From assembly GCF_006864425.1 (NCBI RefSeq), contig NZ_QHLI01000013.1:1-54104 (forward strand): 54,104 nucleotides of DNA, written 5' to 3'. Positions 35,653-45,059 of this stretch are shown here, in pieces. How positions within the stretch are numbered: position 1 is the first letter of the stretch; each line of letters opens with the position of its first letter. The notes beneath the pieces are model-generated. The model did no database searches and was not told the DNA's origin. It saw nothing but the letters and a program-made list of their open reading frames with translations. The stretch is from Campylobacter troglodytis (GTDB lineage Bacteria > Campylobacterota > Campylobacteria > Campylobacterales > Campylobacteraceae). The position numbers and the translations under genes are program-made.

Positions 35653-37262
35653 TTAGTGTCCTTTTTTAGTAGGTATTTTAAGTGTAAAATATAGCGAATT
35701 TTCTTTGGTTGGCGGTGCAAATCCTTGAAAAATTCACAAAAAACTGTGATTTTAGGAAAACTTATCTGCCCTAAAAGCCCTTTAATGCCCAGCGTATCAG
35801 GGTTTAAGGGGCTTTTAAAAATTTTCATATAAGAAAGGGTGCTTTTAATAAAAAAGTGCTTGAATTTTTCTTTAAATTCAGCATTTTGTAGGCTTTTTTG
35901 AGTATAAAAATGCCAAATGTTAAAGCCCACTTTCACAAAACAGTAGCCCTTAAAATAAGCCCTTAAAGCCTTGTAGTCCTTAAAATCCTTTTTCAAAGGC
36001 TCTAAAAAATAAGGCAGTTTTGCGGGAAAGGCTTTGTTTTTTTGAGTGGTGATGATGGAGTTTGTTCTTTGTCTATAAATATAAAGGGCTTCGTTTGTGT
36101 AAGCTACTTTGTTAGCTAAACAAAAAAGCAAAGTGCCAAAGTCGTGGTCCTCGTGATAAATGCCCTCACTAAAACGCAAGGCATAGCGGTTTAAAATGTG
36201 TGCCTTAAAAAGTCCTTGCCAAGAAAAATAAAAGCTGTAAAGCTTGTTTTGAGTTAAAAGCTCTAAGCCTGTGTTGTAGCTGCTTTGTTTTAGCCTTAAA
36301 TATGCACCCTGCTTAAAGCTTTTGTCATCCTCATAAAAATGCGTGATATTATGTGCTACTATGTCTAAATCCCCTTCTTGCAAGGCTTTGACGCATTTTT
36401 CTATGCAATCTTTTGTGAGATAATCATCACTATCTACAAAATGAATTAGGGCATTTGAGGGAAGTTCTTGGATTATAAAATCATTTATGCGAGTTAAATC
36501 GCTTTTGATGAAATTGCTTTGAATTTGGGTGAAATGAGCCTTAATTTCTTTGTCGCTTATGTTTTTGTAGGATTTGTTGAAGGTGTGGGTTTGGGTGAGG
36601 CTTGGAATTTCTTTGTCATATAAAGCCCCCTGCCGTGCGGAGAATCTTGCATTTTGTTCCCCCTCCCTTGCGGAGGGGGTTAGGGGGTGGGTAAATTTTG
36701 CGTTAGCAAAATTATTGTTTTTGAAATTTTGTAAATTTTCCACGCCTTTTTCCTGCAAAATGCTTGAATTTTGTGAATTTGCCATTAAATTCACTGAATT
36801 TTGGGAGTTATTTTTTAACAACCCACCCCCTAAATCCCCCTCCGCAAGGCAGAGGGACTTTTGGTTTTGTGAATTTTTTTGTGAATTTGCTGAATTTTGG
36901 GTGTTTTGGCTTTTCGCACCCACCCCCACCCAACTGGTTGCGAGCCAAGCGTTGCAAAAACCCACTCTGCACGGCAGGGGGCTTTTTTGACTATTTTCAA
37001 AAAATTCCCTTAACGCACTTCCTTTTATAAATTCAAGTCCGAAATTCCTAGCACTTGAAAGCCCGCCATTTGGCTTACTCACAACAAAAATTCGGCTATC
37101 ACTAGCGGCAAATTCAAGGGCTATTTCAAGGCTTCCATCACTGCTTCCATCATCTATTAAAACTATATCTAAATTCTCATAGCTTTGATGAACAAGGCTT
37201 TGCAAACACTCTTTTAAATAAGGTGCTACATTGTAAATAGGCACAATGATGGATATTTGCAA
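35649..37262 (-). CDS. GT2 glycosyltransferase with 190-residue insertion
   Basis: The N-terminal GT-A part has [32 protein letters not shown] and [16 protein letters not shown]. The expected next element, [14 protein letters not shown] with the DxD motif, appears only about 190 residues later. The inserted segment (36450-37019) is Asn/Ser/Gln-rich and holds nested GC-rich palindromes. The C-terminal part ([17 protein letters not shown]) resembles capsule and LOS transferases. I chose the TTG at 37262 because AAAGGAG lies seven bases before it; the frame is open to an ATG at 37295 that lacks such a site. It overlaps hemE by four bases. Confidence 0.8.
   Translation of the reverse strand: MQISIIVPIYNVAPYLKECLQSLVHQSYENLDIVLIDDGSSDGSLEIALEFAASDSRIFVVSKPNGGLSSARNFGLEFIKGSALREFFENSQKSPLPCRVGFCNAWLATSWVGVGAKSQNTQNSANSQKNSQNQKSLCLAEGDLGGGLLKNNSQNSVNLMANSQNSSILQEKGVENLQNFKNNNFANAKFTHPLTPSAREGEQNARFSARQGALYDKEIPSLTQTHTFNKSYKNISDKEIKAHFTQIQSNFIKSDLTRINDFIIQELPSNALIHFVDSDDYLTKDCIEKCVKALQEGDLDIVAHNITHFYEDDKSFKQGAYLRLKQSSYNTGLELLTQNKLYSFYFSWQGLFKAHILNRYALRFSEGIYHEDHDFGTLLFCLANKVAYTNEALYIYRQRTNSIITTQKNKAFPAKLPYFLEPLKKDFKDYKALRAYFKGYCFVKVGFNIWHFYTQKSLQNAEFKEKFKHFFIKSTLSYMKIFKSPLNPDTLGIKGLLGQISFPKITVFCEFFKDLHRQPKKIRYILHLKYLLKKDTK
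36450..37019 (-). repeat. In-frame insertion of nested palindromes
   Basis: Outer arms GCCCCCTGCCGTGCGGAG (near 36624-36641) and CTCTGCACGGCAGGGGGC (near 36964-36981) are inverted copies; inner arms at 36656-36692 and 36818-36857 are another inverted pair (CGGAGGGGGTTAGGGGGTGG and complement). All keep the host frame open. Encoded peptides include [35 protein letters not shown] and SPLPCRVGF. Confidence 0.8.
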
Positions 37263-37357
37263 ATGATTTTCTCCTTTGTTCTTTATCTCATACACATTTA
37301 AGCCATTTTGATACTTTTTGTCTTAGAATTTAGCCTTAAAGCTTTAATGCAAAACAT

Positions 37358-37645
37358 TTAAGCAGATATAAGCACACGCACATTTTTAAGCTTTGTCTCA
37401 TCAGCTAATGATAAATCATAAGCATTTTGTGCATTGAGCCAAAACTCAGCACTTGTATTTAAAGCCTTTGCAAGCTTTAACGCCATATCCACACTAACGC
37501 TTCTTTTAGCATTTACCAGCTCATTCACAGTTTTAAAGCTTACTCCTAAAGCCTTTGCAAGCATACTTTGTGTGATATTTAAGTCCTTTAAAAAAAGCTC
37601 ACTTAGCATAATGCCTGGATGAGTTGCAACTCGTTTTACCCTCAT
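37358..37645 (-). CDS. higA: HigA-type antitoxin
   Basis: The product is 95 residues with an XRE helix-turn-helix (ITQSMLAKALGVSFKTVNELVNAKRSVSVDMALKLAKAL) preceded by THPGIMLSELFL, typical of HigA/VapI antitoxins that neutralise HigB and repress the operon. The start at MRVKRVATHPG is chosen because GGGAG lies five bases before it; the frame is open nine codons further up. It follows the toxin gene by ten bases. Confidence 0.9.
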   Translation of the reverse strand: MRVKRVATHPGIMLSELFLKDLNITQSMLAKALGVSFKTVNELVNAKRSVSVDMALKLAKALNTSAEFWLNAQNAYDLSLADETKLKNVRVLISA

Positions 37646-37655
37646 CTTAACTCCC

Positions 37656-37940
37656 TTAATGATAGTCTTCAACGCTCACTTCATAGGCGTTGCTGTCTTG
37701 AAATTTAAAGACTATGCGGTATCGTTTGTTGATCCTGATACTATAAAATCCCTTTTTATCGCCTTGCAATTTTTCTAAATGATTGCTAGGCGGAGATTTT
37801 AAGTCGTTCAAACTCACACTGGCATTTAAGGCATCAAGCTTTATCAAAGCCCTTTTGCAAAGCTCACTCGGCACAAGCTTGCCTTTGCCACTTGTGTAAA
37901 ATTCTTGAGTTTGTTTGTCCTTAAAACCTTGTATCACCAT
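37656..37940 (-). CDS. higB: HigB/RelE-family toxin
   Basis: A 94-residue RelE-superfamily toxin with the family core PPSNHLEKLQGDKKGFYSIRINKRYRIVFKF and a C-terminal VSVEDYH. Such toxins are ribosome-dependent mRNA endonucleases. The toxin-first order with an XRE antitoxin behind is the HigBA arrangement. It is transcribed away from a 127-bp gap containing the likely promoter. Confidence 0.9.
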   Translation of the reverse strand: MVIQGFKDKQTQEFYTSGKGKLVPSELCKRALIKLDALNASVSLNDLKSPPSNHLEKLQGDKKGFYSIRINKRYRIVFKFQDSNAYEVSVEDYH

Positions 37941-38067
37941 AAACCTTTCGTGCCATTATATCGTATAAGGTTATATAAATCAAGCTTAAATTATCTTTCA
38001 CATTCTTTCGCGCCTTTTTTGAGCCAAGCTTTTTTAAACTAAGATCAAATTATTAAAATTCAAAGCC

Positions 38068-38382
38068 CTAGCTTAAAAATTTAAGCCCTACGCTTGAAAT
38101 GATAATTAAGCCTAGATAAAAAAGCTTTGATGGCTTTTTGCTTTCCTTGTAAAATAAGATCCCAACCAAAACTCCCCCAGCAGCTCCAATTCCTGTCCAT
38201 ATAGCATAGGCTACCGACATAGAAATGCCTTGCATTGCAAGGGATAAGCAAGCAAAGCTTAGAGCAAACTGAAAAAGCAAGATTAGTATAAAAAATTTCT
38301 TTCCTGTGAGGGCAAACTGCTTCATTATTGCAACCCCGGCTATTTCAAACAGCCCTGCTATAAACAAAAATACCCAGCTCAT
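38068..38382 (-). CDS. SMR family efflux protein, small partner
   Basis: The product is 104 residues with four predicted membrane helices and the SMR core WVFLFIAGLFEIAGVAIMKQ, whose E12 is the coupling Glu; AYAIWTGIGAAGGVLVGILFYKE follows. It exports small cations such as guanidinium or quaternary amines. It overlaps its partner gene by four bases, and the pair matches the Cj0309c-Cj0310c arrangement, so a heterodimer is likely. Confidence 0.9.
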   Translation of the reverse strand: MSWVFLFIAGLFEIAGVAIMKQFALTGKKFFILILLFQFALSFACLSLAMQGISMSVAYAIWTGIGAAGGVLVGILFYKESKKPSKLFYLGLIIISSVGLKFLS

Positions 38383-38819
38383 CTTCCACCTCCCTCATCC
38401 TTAAAAAACTCATCATCAAGCTCGTGCAAGCCAAGATCCTCTCCAAGATTATGCACTAGTTCTTTATCGCTTAGATCTGCATGATGACGGCTTTGAAATT
38501 TAAGCCCTATGATACCTGCCAATAAAAGAAGTATAAAGGCTAGTTTAAGCATAGAAAAGCTTTCATTAAAAACAAGCATCTCAGCTAGGATCACTCCAAG
38601 CGTGCCTATGCCAACAAAGACAGAATAAGCTATGCTTACCTCTATATAACGAACTGCTACTAGCATACTAGCAAAGGAAAATCCTATGCCAACTATGGTA
38701 AGTATGTATAAGAAGGGAGAATTTGCGTATTTTAACCCACTTACCCAAAAGATCTCCACAATCCCACCTAAGATCACCAAAAACCAAGCAAAATTTGCCT
38801 TAGTACTAAAAAGTTTCAT
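38379..38819 (-). CDS. SMR family efflux protein, large partner
   Basis: A 146-residue SMR protein with four membrane helices (FAWFLVILGGIVEIFWVSGLKY with the conserved Glu, and IAYSVFVGIGTLGVILAEMLVF) plus a charged C-terminal tail of about 35 residues rich in His, Asp and Glu. The tail sets it apart from the 105-residue family norm and suggests the asymmetric subunit of a paired pump. It is the first gene of the pair. Confidence 0.9.
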   Translation of the reverse strand: MKLFSTKANFAWFLVILGGIVEIFWVSGLKYANSPFLYILTIVGIGFSFASMLVAVRYIEVSIAYSVFVGIGTLGVILAEMLVFNESFSMLKLAFILLLLAGIIGLKFQSRHHADLSDKELVHNLGEDLGLHELDDEFFKDEGGGR

Positions 38820-39439
38820 TTTTTATCCTTTTTTAATCTTATAAAGTCTTGCAAGTGCTTATTTTAAGCGAATTTTTGCACTTTAATGCCTAAAATCAAA
38901 GCCATATTTATGGATCTAAATTCAGCTTTAATTATCTTGCAAAACTAAGTGTTTAAGTATAGCTTGAAAGCTAAAAAGCCTTAAATTTTAAGCTTGTTTA
39001 AATGGAGGGGGAGTAGAAGGATAGCTAAGATCCCAAGGATCTTTTACAAAGTATTCATAAGTAAAATTAAACATACTCTTGCACCTTTTAAAATTCAAGA
39101 AGTTTAAAGCTTGGCATTTTAGCTTAAAAAGATTAAAGCAATATTAAATAAAGTTTAAAATAAGCTGAATTTTTATGAATTTAGCTTGTTTTTTATGTAA
39201 ATTTTTGTGTGAGTTTTTGCCTAAGCGCTTTTAGCCTTTAAATTTAGCTTTTTGCATTTTAGCCTTGCTTTTTTTAAAAAAATTGCCTCACACAAATGAT
39301 CATTTTAGCTATGAAAAGAAAGTGTCCAAGTAAAGTTAAGGCTAAAACAAAAACTCTTTTTGCAAATAAACAAGCACAAAAAACTATTTTCATTAATTAA
39401 GCTTTACTATTATAAGGAAAAAATTTCAAGGCAAAAACT
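38820..39439. other. Gene-poor stretch with one possible small gene
   Basis: This lies between divergent units. Apart from the short frame at 38988-39074 I see only AT-rich sequence and the promoter area of msrB. Confidence 0.5.
38988..39074 (-). CDS. Possible 28-residue small protein
   Basis: A short frame begins MFNFTYEYFVKDPWDLSYPS and ends TPPPFKQA. It is preceded by AAAGGTGCAAGAG, a weak ribosome site. The aromatic and Pro-rich composition is unlike random AT-rich sequence here, where Lys, Asn, Leu and Phe dominate. I do not recognise it. It may be real or chance. Confidence 0.35.
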   Translation of the reverse strand: MFNFTYEYFVKDPWDLSYPSTPPPFKQA

Positions 39440-39793
39440 ATGAACAAGCTTAGCAAAGAAGAAGAGTATATAATCCTACACAAGGGCACAGAGGCACCAT
39501 TTAGTGGCAAATATAATGATTTTTTCAAAGAAGGACTTTATCTTTGTAAGCGTTGCGATGCAAAGCTTTATAAGAGCGAGGATAAATTTAGATCCCACTG
39601 TGGATGGCCTAGCTTTGATGATGAGATTGAGGGTGCTATTTTAAGGCAAAAGGACAAGGACGGTGTAAGAATTGAAATCCTTTGTGCTAGCTGCAAGGGG
39701 CATTTAGGGCATGTCTTTGAGGGTGAGGGCTTTACTGCTAAAAATACTAGGCACTGTGTGAATTCCTTGTCCTTGAATTTCAAGGCTAGATAG
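39440..39793 (+). CDS. msrB: Peptide-methionine (R)-S-oxide reductase
   Basis: A 117-residue MsrB/SelR enzyme that repairs oxidised methionine. Zinc ligands C36/C39 and C82/C85 form two CxxC pairs; the catalytic Cys is C106 in [11 protein letters not shown] and C54 in SHCGWPSF is in the position of the resolving Cys. There is no signal peptide, so it is cytoplasmic. It is transcribed alone. Confidence 0.95.
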   Translation: MNKLSKEEEYIILHKGTEAPFSGKYNDFFKEGLYLCKRCDAKLYKSEDKFRSHCGWPSFDDEIEGAILRQKDKDGVRIEILCASCKGHLGHVFEGEGFTAKNTRHCVNSLSLNFKAR

Positions 39794-40291
39794 CTTCTGT
39801 GAGCTGTTTAAATTTAAGAAGGCTAGATAGCTTATTTTAAACTGTGAGCTTTTTGAATTTAAAAGGCTTTTGGCTTTTAAATTCAAAGGAATGTTTTGTG
39901 AATTTTTAAATTTTTGCTTGTTGTGCTGTAAATTTAAGCTAATGCAGAGTTAAATTCTTTAAATTCAAAAAACAAGGCTTTTTTTAGCTTTTAAGCCAAA
40001 TGTTTTTAGCCTATTAATTTTTAAATTCTCAAATGAAGTTTTTATGAATTTTTTAACTTCTTGCTTGTGCTAGGCATTTAAGCTTCAATGAAACAAAATT
40101 AAATTCTTTGAATTTAAGAAAGCCTTGTGTTTTTAGCTGAGGTTATTTAAACTTAGATGAAGTAGGTTTGAATTCTTTAATTTTAAGAAAATCTTGTATT
40201 TTTAACCGTGAATTTATTTAAGCTTGAATAGCGTTAAATTCTTTGAATTTAAGAAAGCCTTGTGTGACTGTGAATTTTTTAAGGTGAAACT
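39794..40291. repeat. Degenerate tandem repeats, no gene
   Basis: About 500 bp without a gene. Three diverged units of roughly 65 bp, each built round TTAAATTCTTTGAATTTAAG and GCCTTGTGTTTTTA, occur near 40100, 40168 and 40230, with weaker copies before them. They run up to the marC start. Confidence 0.55.
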
Positions 40292-40924
40292 ATGTTTTTA
40301 AATGTTGAATCTTGGCTTTATAGTGTGTTTTTAGCATCCATTACTATGCTTGCTGTGCTTAATCCCTTTGGCAATTTGCCTCAGTTTATGGCTATGACAG
40401 AGGAGCTAGGACTTAGCTCAAAGCAAAGGCTTTTTAGAAAGATACTTTATACAGCCTTTGCCATTGTGATCATCTTCTTATACTCAGGTCCTTTCATAAT
40501 GAAATATGTCTTTAATATAAGCTTAGATGATCTTCGCATAGCAGGAGGGCTAATCCTAGTTTTAATGTCTGCAAAAAATCTGCTCTTTCCTGCTAAAAAG
40601 CGAGATGTCTTGCACTATAAGGATTTAAGCGAAAATGAGCTTTTGAAAAAAAGCATAATCCCAATGGCCTTTCCTATGCTTGTAGGACCTGGCACGCTTT
40701 CAACCGCTGTTGTGCTTTCTGAGGATAGCACTATTTTTATGACAACAGGGGCTATCTTTCTTGCCTTTGCCTTTATGTTTGTGCTTTTTCACTTTGCTGC
40801 TACCATAGAAAAAGTCATAGGCACCTTGATTCTACACATACTCTCACGCATAGCACAGGTCTTTATAATGGCTATTGGGGTTAAGCTGATCATAGTTGGG
40901 ATTAAGGATATATTTAATCTTTAG
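40292..40924 (+). CDS. MarC family integral membrane protein
   Basis: A 210-residue inner-membrane protein with about six hydrophobic helices and the family features ITMLAVLNPFGNLPQFMAM, GGLILVLMSAKNL and IPMAFPMLVGPGTLSTAVVLSE. The function of MarC (UPF0056) is not established; the old link to multiple antibiotic resistance was withdrawn. AAGGTGAAACT precedes the ATG. Confidence 0.85.
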   Translation: MFLNVESWLYSVFLASITMLAVLNPFGNLPQFMAMTEELGLSSKQRLFRKILYTAFAIVIIFLYSGPFIMKYVFNISLDDLRIAGGLILVLMSAKNLLFPAKKRDVLHYKDLSENELLKKSIIPMAFPMLVGPGTLSTAVVLSEDSTIFMTTGAIFLAFAFMFVLFHFAATIEKVIGTLILHILSRIAQVFIMAIGVKLIIVGIKDIFNL

Positions 40925-41386
40925 TCCGAATTTAAAATATATTTAAGCTTTTTTTAAATGAAGGATAAGTTTTAAAATAAACAAAGTGTTTGAAAGCTAA
41001 AAGGGGTTTCTTGCTTTGCAAGGTTAAAATGACAATTTTTTCATACAAAGTGAGGCGAAGCATCTCTAAATCTCTGTCATATTAAGCCAAGCGATCCAGC
41101 AGATTGAGTGGCCAAAACAAAAATATTTTTAAATCCTTGTCATATTGAACAAAGCAAACCAGCGATTGCAAGACATAGCCGAAGCAAAAAGATCTCTAAA
41201 TCCTTGTCATATTGAGCGTAGCGAAATATCTCGTAATTTAAGCAGGATCTGAATTTTCACCTTGACATTTTTGGCTTAAATTTTTGTGAATTTTTGCAAG
41301 ATACCTTACAAAAGGCTCTTGTTTCACATCTAGCAAATTTTGAAAACATAGCACAAAGTAAAAATACACCAAGAAACAGTGTGATT
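40925..41386. other. Gene-free stretch with REP-like repeats
   Basis: This convergent region holds at least three copies of a REP-like unit between 41021 and 41240. A 64-codon plus-strand frame at 41294-41488 overlaps the ABC ATPase gene and is not credible. Confidence 0.6.
41021..41240 (+). repeat. REP-like repeats, three copies
   Basis: Units contain GTCATATTGAGCGTAGCGAA or close variants (near 41077, 41148 and 41207), followed by AAGCAAAAAGATCTCTAAAT-type linkers. Similar composite units appear near 43.6 kb in the opposite orientation and near 53.8 kb. Confidence 0.7.
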
Positions 41387-42145
41387 TTACAACTTAGTTT
41401 TAAACTGAGAAAAATAAGTAGCACTATTTGGCAAAGCAGTGGCGGTCGTGTTTATGTCGTAAAGCTCGTCTATGTAGGGCGTTTGTAAGCATTCAGCCCT
41501 GCTTGCGTAGCGGAAAATTCGCCCTGCTTTTATCATTAAAATTTTATCAGCAATAAAGCATTGCTCGGGAAAATGCGAGCTTAAAATGATGGTTTTATCC
41601 TTAAAATTTGCGATTAAATCAAGCAGTTTGAAGCTATAAGATATGTCTAGCGCACTTACAGGCTCGTCCAAAACGATGATTTCATTGTCGCTAATTAAAG
41701 CCCTTGCGATGAGTCCAAGCTGCTTTTCTCCGCCTGAGAGCGAGTAAAAAAGGCGGTTTGCTAAATGTGCTATGCCAAAGCTTTCTAAAATGTAGTAAGC
41801 TTGGCTTTTTTGAGTCCTTGTGTAGGCAAAAAGGCTTGATTTTGCGAATTTTCCCATTAAAACCACCTCAAGCAGGGTGAAAGGAAAGATAATGTGTTGA
41901 TTTTGCGGCACATAGCTAATGATTTGCGCCCGTTTTTTCTCATTTAACGAGCGATTTTCAAGCCCCTTTATCTTGCAAGAGCCTGTGTAGTCTAAATTCC
42001 CTAAAATCGTCCGCAAAAGCGTGGATTTGCCAGAGCCGTTTTTGCCAAGCACGCACACAATGCTATTTTTAAGCACTTTAAAGCTGATATTTTCAAGCAA
42101 AGCCTTGCCATTTATGCTAACAGAGACATTTTCAAGCTCAATCAT
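41387..42145 (-). CDS. ABC transporter ATPase, metal-chelate type
   Basis: A 252-residue FecE/BtuD-like ATPase with Walker A GKNGSGKST (34-42), the ABC signature LSGGEKQLGLIARAL and Walker B EIIVLDEP. It powers the FecCD permease encoded upstream, with which it overlaps by eight bases. Its C-terminal tail ends SATYFSQFKTKL. Substrate is probably an iron siderophore, heme or another metal chelate. Confidence 0.9.
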   Translation of the reverse strand: MIELENVSVSINGKALLENISFKVLKNSIVCVLGKNGSGKSTLLRTILGNLDYTGSCKIKGLENRSLNEKKRAQIISYVPQNQHIIFPFTLLEVVLMGKFAKSSLFAYTRTQKSQAYYILESFGIAHLANRLFYSLSGGEKQLGLIARALISDNEIIVLDEPVSALDISYSFKLLDLIANFKDKTIILSSHFPEQCFIADKILMIKAGRIFRYASRAECLQTPYIDELYDINTTATALPNSATYFSQFKTKL

Positions 42146-43142
42146 AGTGCTTCCTTTTGCTTACAAGCAAGACGGTCGAAAAGATGATGACGCCAAAGAC
42201 GCTTGTGATGATGCCTATGGGAATCTCGCTCATTGCGGCGTTACGGGCGATGGTGTCGCAAAAAAGTAGGAAAAATGCCCCCAAAAGCACCGAGCCAACA
42301 AGCATAAAGCGGTGATTTGCACCGAGTATAAAGCGTGAAATGTGAGGCATCACAAGTCCTATCCAGCCTATCATCCCAGCTAACGCGACACTAGCACTTG
42401 CTAAAAGCGTGGCAAAGACTATAAATACGATACGCATTTTGCGAACGCTTATGCCAAGCGAACGGGCGGACTCTTCGTCCAAATTTAAGATGTCAATTTG
42501 CCTTGAAAGCAGCACTGAGAGCGTGAAAATGCTAACAAACACCACGCCCACAAAGAGCAGGGGCAGTTCTTTTATGTAGGCTAAGGATCCCATAAGCCAA
42601 AAGACTATGTTAGGCAAGGTGTTGTAGGGGTCGGCGAGTATTTTAAGTGCGCTAAGTCCCGCACCAAAGAAGGATGAGCAAATAATGCCCCCTAAAATCA
42701 GCATTAAAATCGTTTTGTTTCTATCAAAGGCAAAGGACAAAAAAAGTGCAAAAAGCATAGCCACAAGTCCAAAAATAAAGCAAAAAAGTTCTATGCCAAG
42801 TAGGTTAAAGCCAAGCATCATAGCCAAAACCGCCCCAAAACTTGCCCCGCTTAACACGCCTAAAATGCCGGGGCTTACCAAAGGGTTGCCGATAACGCCT
42901 TGATACAGCGCCCCGCTGAGACTTAACGCCCCGCCGATGATGATGGCAGCGATGATTCGTGGGATTCGGCTGTGGTGTAAAACAAAACTTTCCTTAGAAT
43001 TATCAGGATTATATAGTAGCTCAAAAGCCTTGCTAATGCTTAATTTCACAGCTCCAAGGTGCATAGCAACTAGGGCTAATGCTACAAGCAAAAGGGCTAT
43101 GAAAATTAAAAAATAAATCTTATGCGAGCTTGATTTTAGCAT
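42138..43142 (-). CDS. FecCD-family ABC permease
   Basis: A 334-residue permease with about ten membrane helices. Family features are GGALSLSGALYQGVIGNPLVSPGILG near residue 80 and ALAGMIGWIGLVMPHISRFILG near the C-terminal third. It forms the channel for metal-chelate import with the following ATPase. It is separated from its binding-protein gene by about 700 bp of repeats. Confidence 0.9.
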   Translation of the reverse strand: MLKSSSHKIYFLIFIALLLVALALVAMHLGAVKLSISKAFELLYNPDNSKESFVLHHSRIPRIIAAIIIGGALSLSGALYQGVIGNPLVSPGILGVLSGASFGAVLAMMLGFNLLGIELFCFIFGLVAMLFALFLSFAFDRNKTILMLILGGIICSSFFGAGLSALKILADPYNTLPNIVFWLMGSLAYIKELPLLFVGVVFVSIFTLSVLLSRQIDILNLDEESARSLGISVRKMRIVFIVFATLLASASVALAGMIGWIGLVMPHISRFILGANHRFMLVGSVLLGAFFLLFCDTIARNAAMSEIPIGIITSVFGVIIFSTVLLVSKRKHYD

Positions 43143-43855
43143 AGTTTGAAGCCTTTATTGTTATTTTTTATCATAGTTTCAAATCCTTTTTTTAGAAAAA
43201 TATTGCAAAATTTGGTAAAAATTCACGGTTTTTGTGAATTTTTTGGCATTTTGTGGGCTTGAGTTTTGCGACATTTTGTCATTTTGACCGTAGCGAAACA
43301 ATCACTTAGTTTTTGTTTTGATATGAATTTGTGTTTAAAAACATGGCTTTGCCCCTTAGTGAATTGCTTTGATGTGTTCCACGTCTCGCAACTTGCCTTA
43401 AAATTCACAAAAAGACATGAATTTTTTAGTGTATTTGTGAATTTTTCACGAATTCTCGCCCACACTTTGTAATTTTGAGCGTATCAAGTGCGAAGAATCC
43501 ACAGTTAAAATCAAAGTCTCCCTTCAAGCCCTAGATTCTTCGCTACACTTCCTCGCTCAAATATGACAAAGGTTTTGAGATATTTTTGCTTCGGCTAAGC
43601 CTTGAAACCTGCTGGGTCGCTTTGCTTAATATGACAAGTGGGATTTTGAGATTCTTCGTTTCGCTTAGAATGACAAAGTTTGAATTTTTGCCAAAATTCC
43701 CTAAAAATTCAGCCAAAATCCTTGAATTTATTTTTAAATTCACAGATTTTTCGGCAATTTTGCGTGAATTTATTTTAAAACTTGCTGAATTTAAAAGTAA
43801 ATTCAGCAAATTATTTGAATTTCTTTTTAAATTCAAAGCCAAAAACTCGCTCAAC
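43143..43855. repeat. Gene-free stretch with REP-like repeats
   Basis: Two frames of about 105-114 codons here overlap each other on opposite strands and are composed of repeats. REP-like units lie at 43268-43310 and 43468-43690 (GAGATTCTTCGTTTCGC, GTCGCTTTGCTTAATATGAC). Degenerate AAATTCA-type repeats follow. The insertion separates the permease gene from the binding-protein gene in what was probably one operon. Confidence 0.6.
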
Positions 43856-44998
43856 TTATTTTCCCTCCAATTTGTCATAATCCTCATCGCTTATGGGGCG
43901 TAAAAATTCAGCAAAAAATTCCTTTGCCAAAGTCCTGACCTCGTTTTCGCTTAAAAGTTCAGAGTGAAGTTTGCTAAAAGCCCAGGGAAAGCCCAAAATT
44001 CGCATTACCGTTGGCGGTCTGTTTAGCCAATTACTTGGACTACTTGGTGCGTAATAAAACCGTCCGTTTTTAATAGCTTCTAGCCTTTGCCACTGCTCTA
44101 ATTTGCCTTCTTTTAAGTCCTTGTAAAGTCCTATTTCTCTCACGAAAATCGCCTCAGGATTTAAGGCTATGAGAGTTTCAAAGCTCATTGGCAAAAGATT
44201 TACCGAGGTGGTGATTTGCTCGCATTTAATGACATTTTCACCTCCTATCGCTGTGGCTAGATCATCATCTTGCCCCTTTTTAACGCACACACTATGAAGT
44301 CCCTCTACCCCAAAGGCAAAGTAAATTCTAGGCTTTTTGGTGATTTTGTCCCTTAAATCATCTAGCAAACTTTGCGTTTTGTTATAAAAGCTTAAAAGCC
44401 TATTTGCTCGTTCTTGCACCCCCAAAGCCTCCCCATAAGCCTTAATTGTTGCATCAAGGCTTGAAAAATCATGATCGGCTTGTAAAATTTTAATGCCAAG
44501 AGCCTCGTAAGGCTTGCTAAAATCCTTAAATGAGAGCTTATCAAAGATAATGAGCTCAGGCTTTAAGGCAAGCAAGGCTTCGTAATTTATCCTTGTGCGA
44601 GCACCAAGCACAGGCAAGCTAGCCACGCCTTGTGGCATAAAGGGTATGTCCTCTGGGTAGGGCTTGTAATTTCGCCCTATCATTCCTTGAGGATAAAGAA
44701 GCTCAAGCAAGGCAGTAAGAGAGGATATAGTGGCAAAGACCCTTGTGATTGGCATTTGATCTTGATTTGAATTTATAGCTTGATTTAAAGAGTTTTCATT
44801 TACATTTAAATAAGTCAACATTTTGCTTGATGCCATAAAATCATCATTTGAGGCTTGAGTTGTGCTTGAATTTAAAGCTTGTGAATTTGTATGATCTTGA
44901 GTTAAAATTTCATTCTCTTGTAAGTTTTCTTCGCTTATATAAGAGAAGACGCTAAATGCGATAAAAAAAGCAAGGATAAAGCTTAAAAGCTTCTTCAT
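43856..44998 (-). CDS. Periplasmic metal-chelate binding protein
   Basis: A 380-residue protein from MKKLLSFILAFFIAFSVFSYI, a signal peptide preceded by AAGGAAGA, which decides the start over an open frame 16 codons longer. A Ser/Asn/Gln-rich linker of about 60 residues leads to a two-lobed binding domain with RVFATISSLTALLELLYPQG, YEALLALKPELIIFD and ALNPEAIFVREIG, as in FecB/BtuF-like proteins. It delivers substrate to the FecCD permease. Related Helicobacter proteins carry iron or nickel chelates, so nickel is also possible. Confidence 0.85.
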   Translation of the reverse strand: MKKLLSFILAFFIAFSVFSYISEENLQENEILTQDHTNSQALNSSTTQASNDDFMASSKMLTYLNVNENSLNQAINSNQDQMPITRVFATISSLTALLELLYPQGMIGRNYKPYPEDIPFMPQGVASLPVLGARTRINYEALLALKPELIIFDKLSFKDFSKPYEALGIKILQADHDFSSLDATIKAYGEALGVQERANRLLSFYNKTQSLLDDLRDKITKKPRIYFAFGVEGLHSVCVKKGQDDDLATAIGGENVIKCEQITTSVNLLPMSFETLIALNPEAIFVREIGLYKDLKEGKLEQWQRLEAIKNGRFYYAPSSPSNWLNRPPTVMRILGFPWAFSKLHSELLSENEVRTLAKEFFAEFLRPISDEDYDKLEGK

Positions 44999-45059
44999 AA
45001 ATCTTCCTTTCATTAGCAGTTCTTTCATAAGGCCTATTTTATACAAAGTCTTTATAGGA

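Noticed and set aside
36574-37030. Plus-strand frames of 88-138 codons opposite the glycosyltransferase
   Set aside because: They are antisense shadows of the palindromic insertion, which lacks stops on several frames because of its GC-rich repeats.
43543-43903. Two long overlapping frames on opposite strands
   Set aside because: Both consist of REP-like and AAATTCA-type repeats, have no recognisable domain and oppose each other over the same bases.
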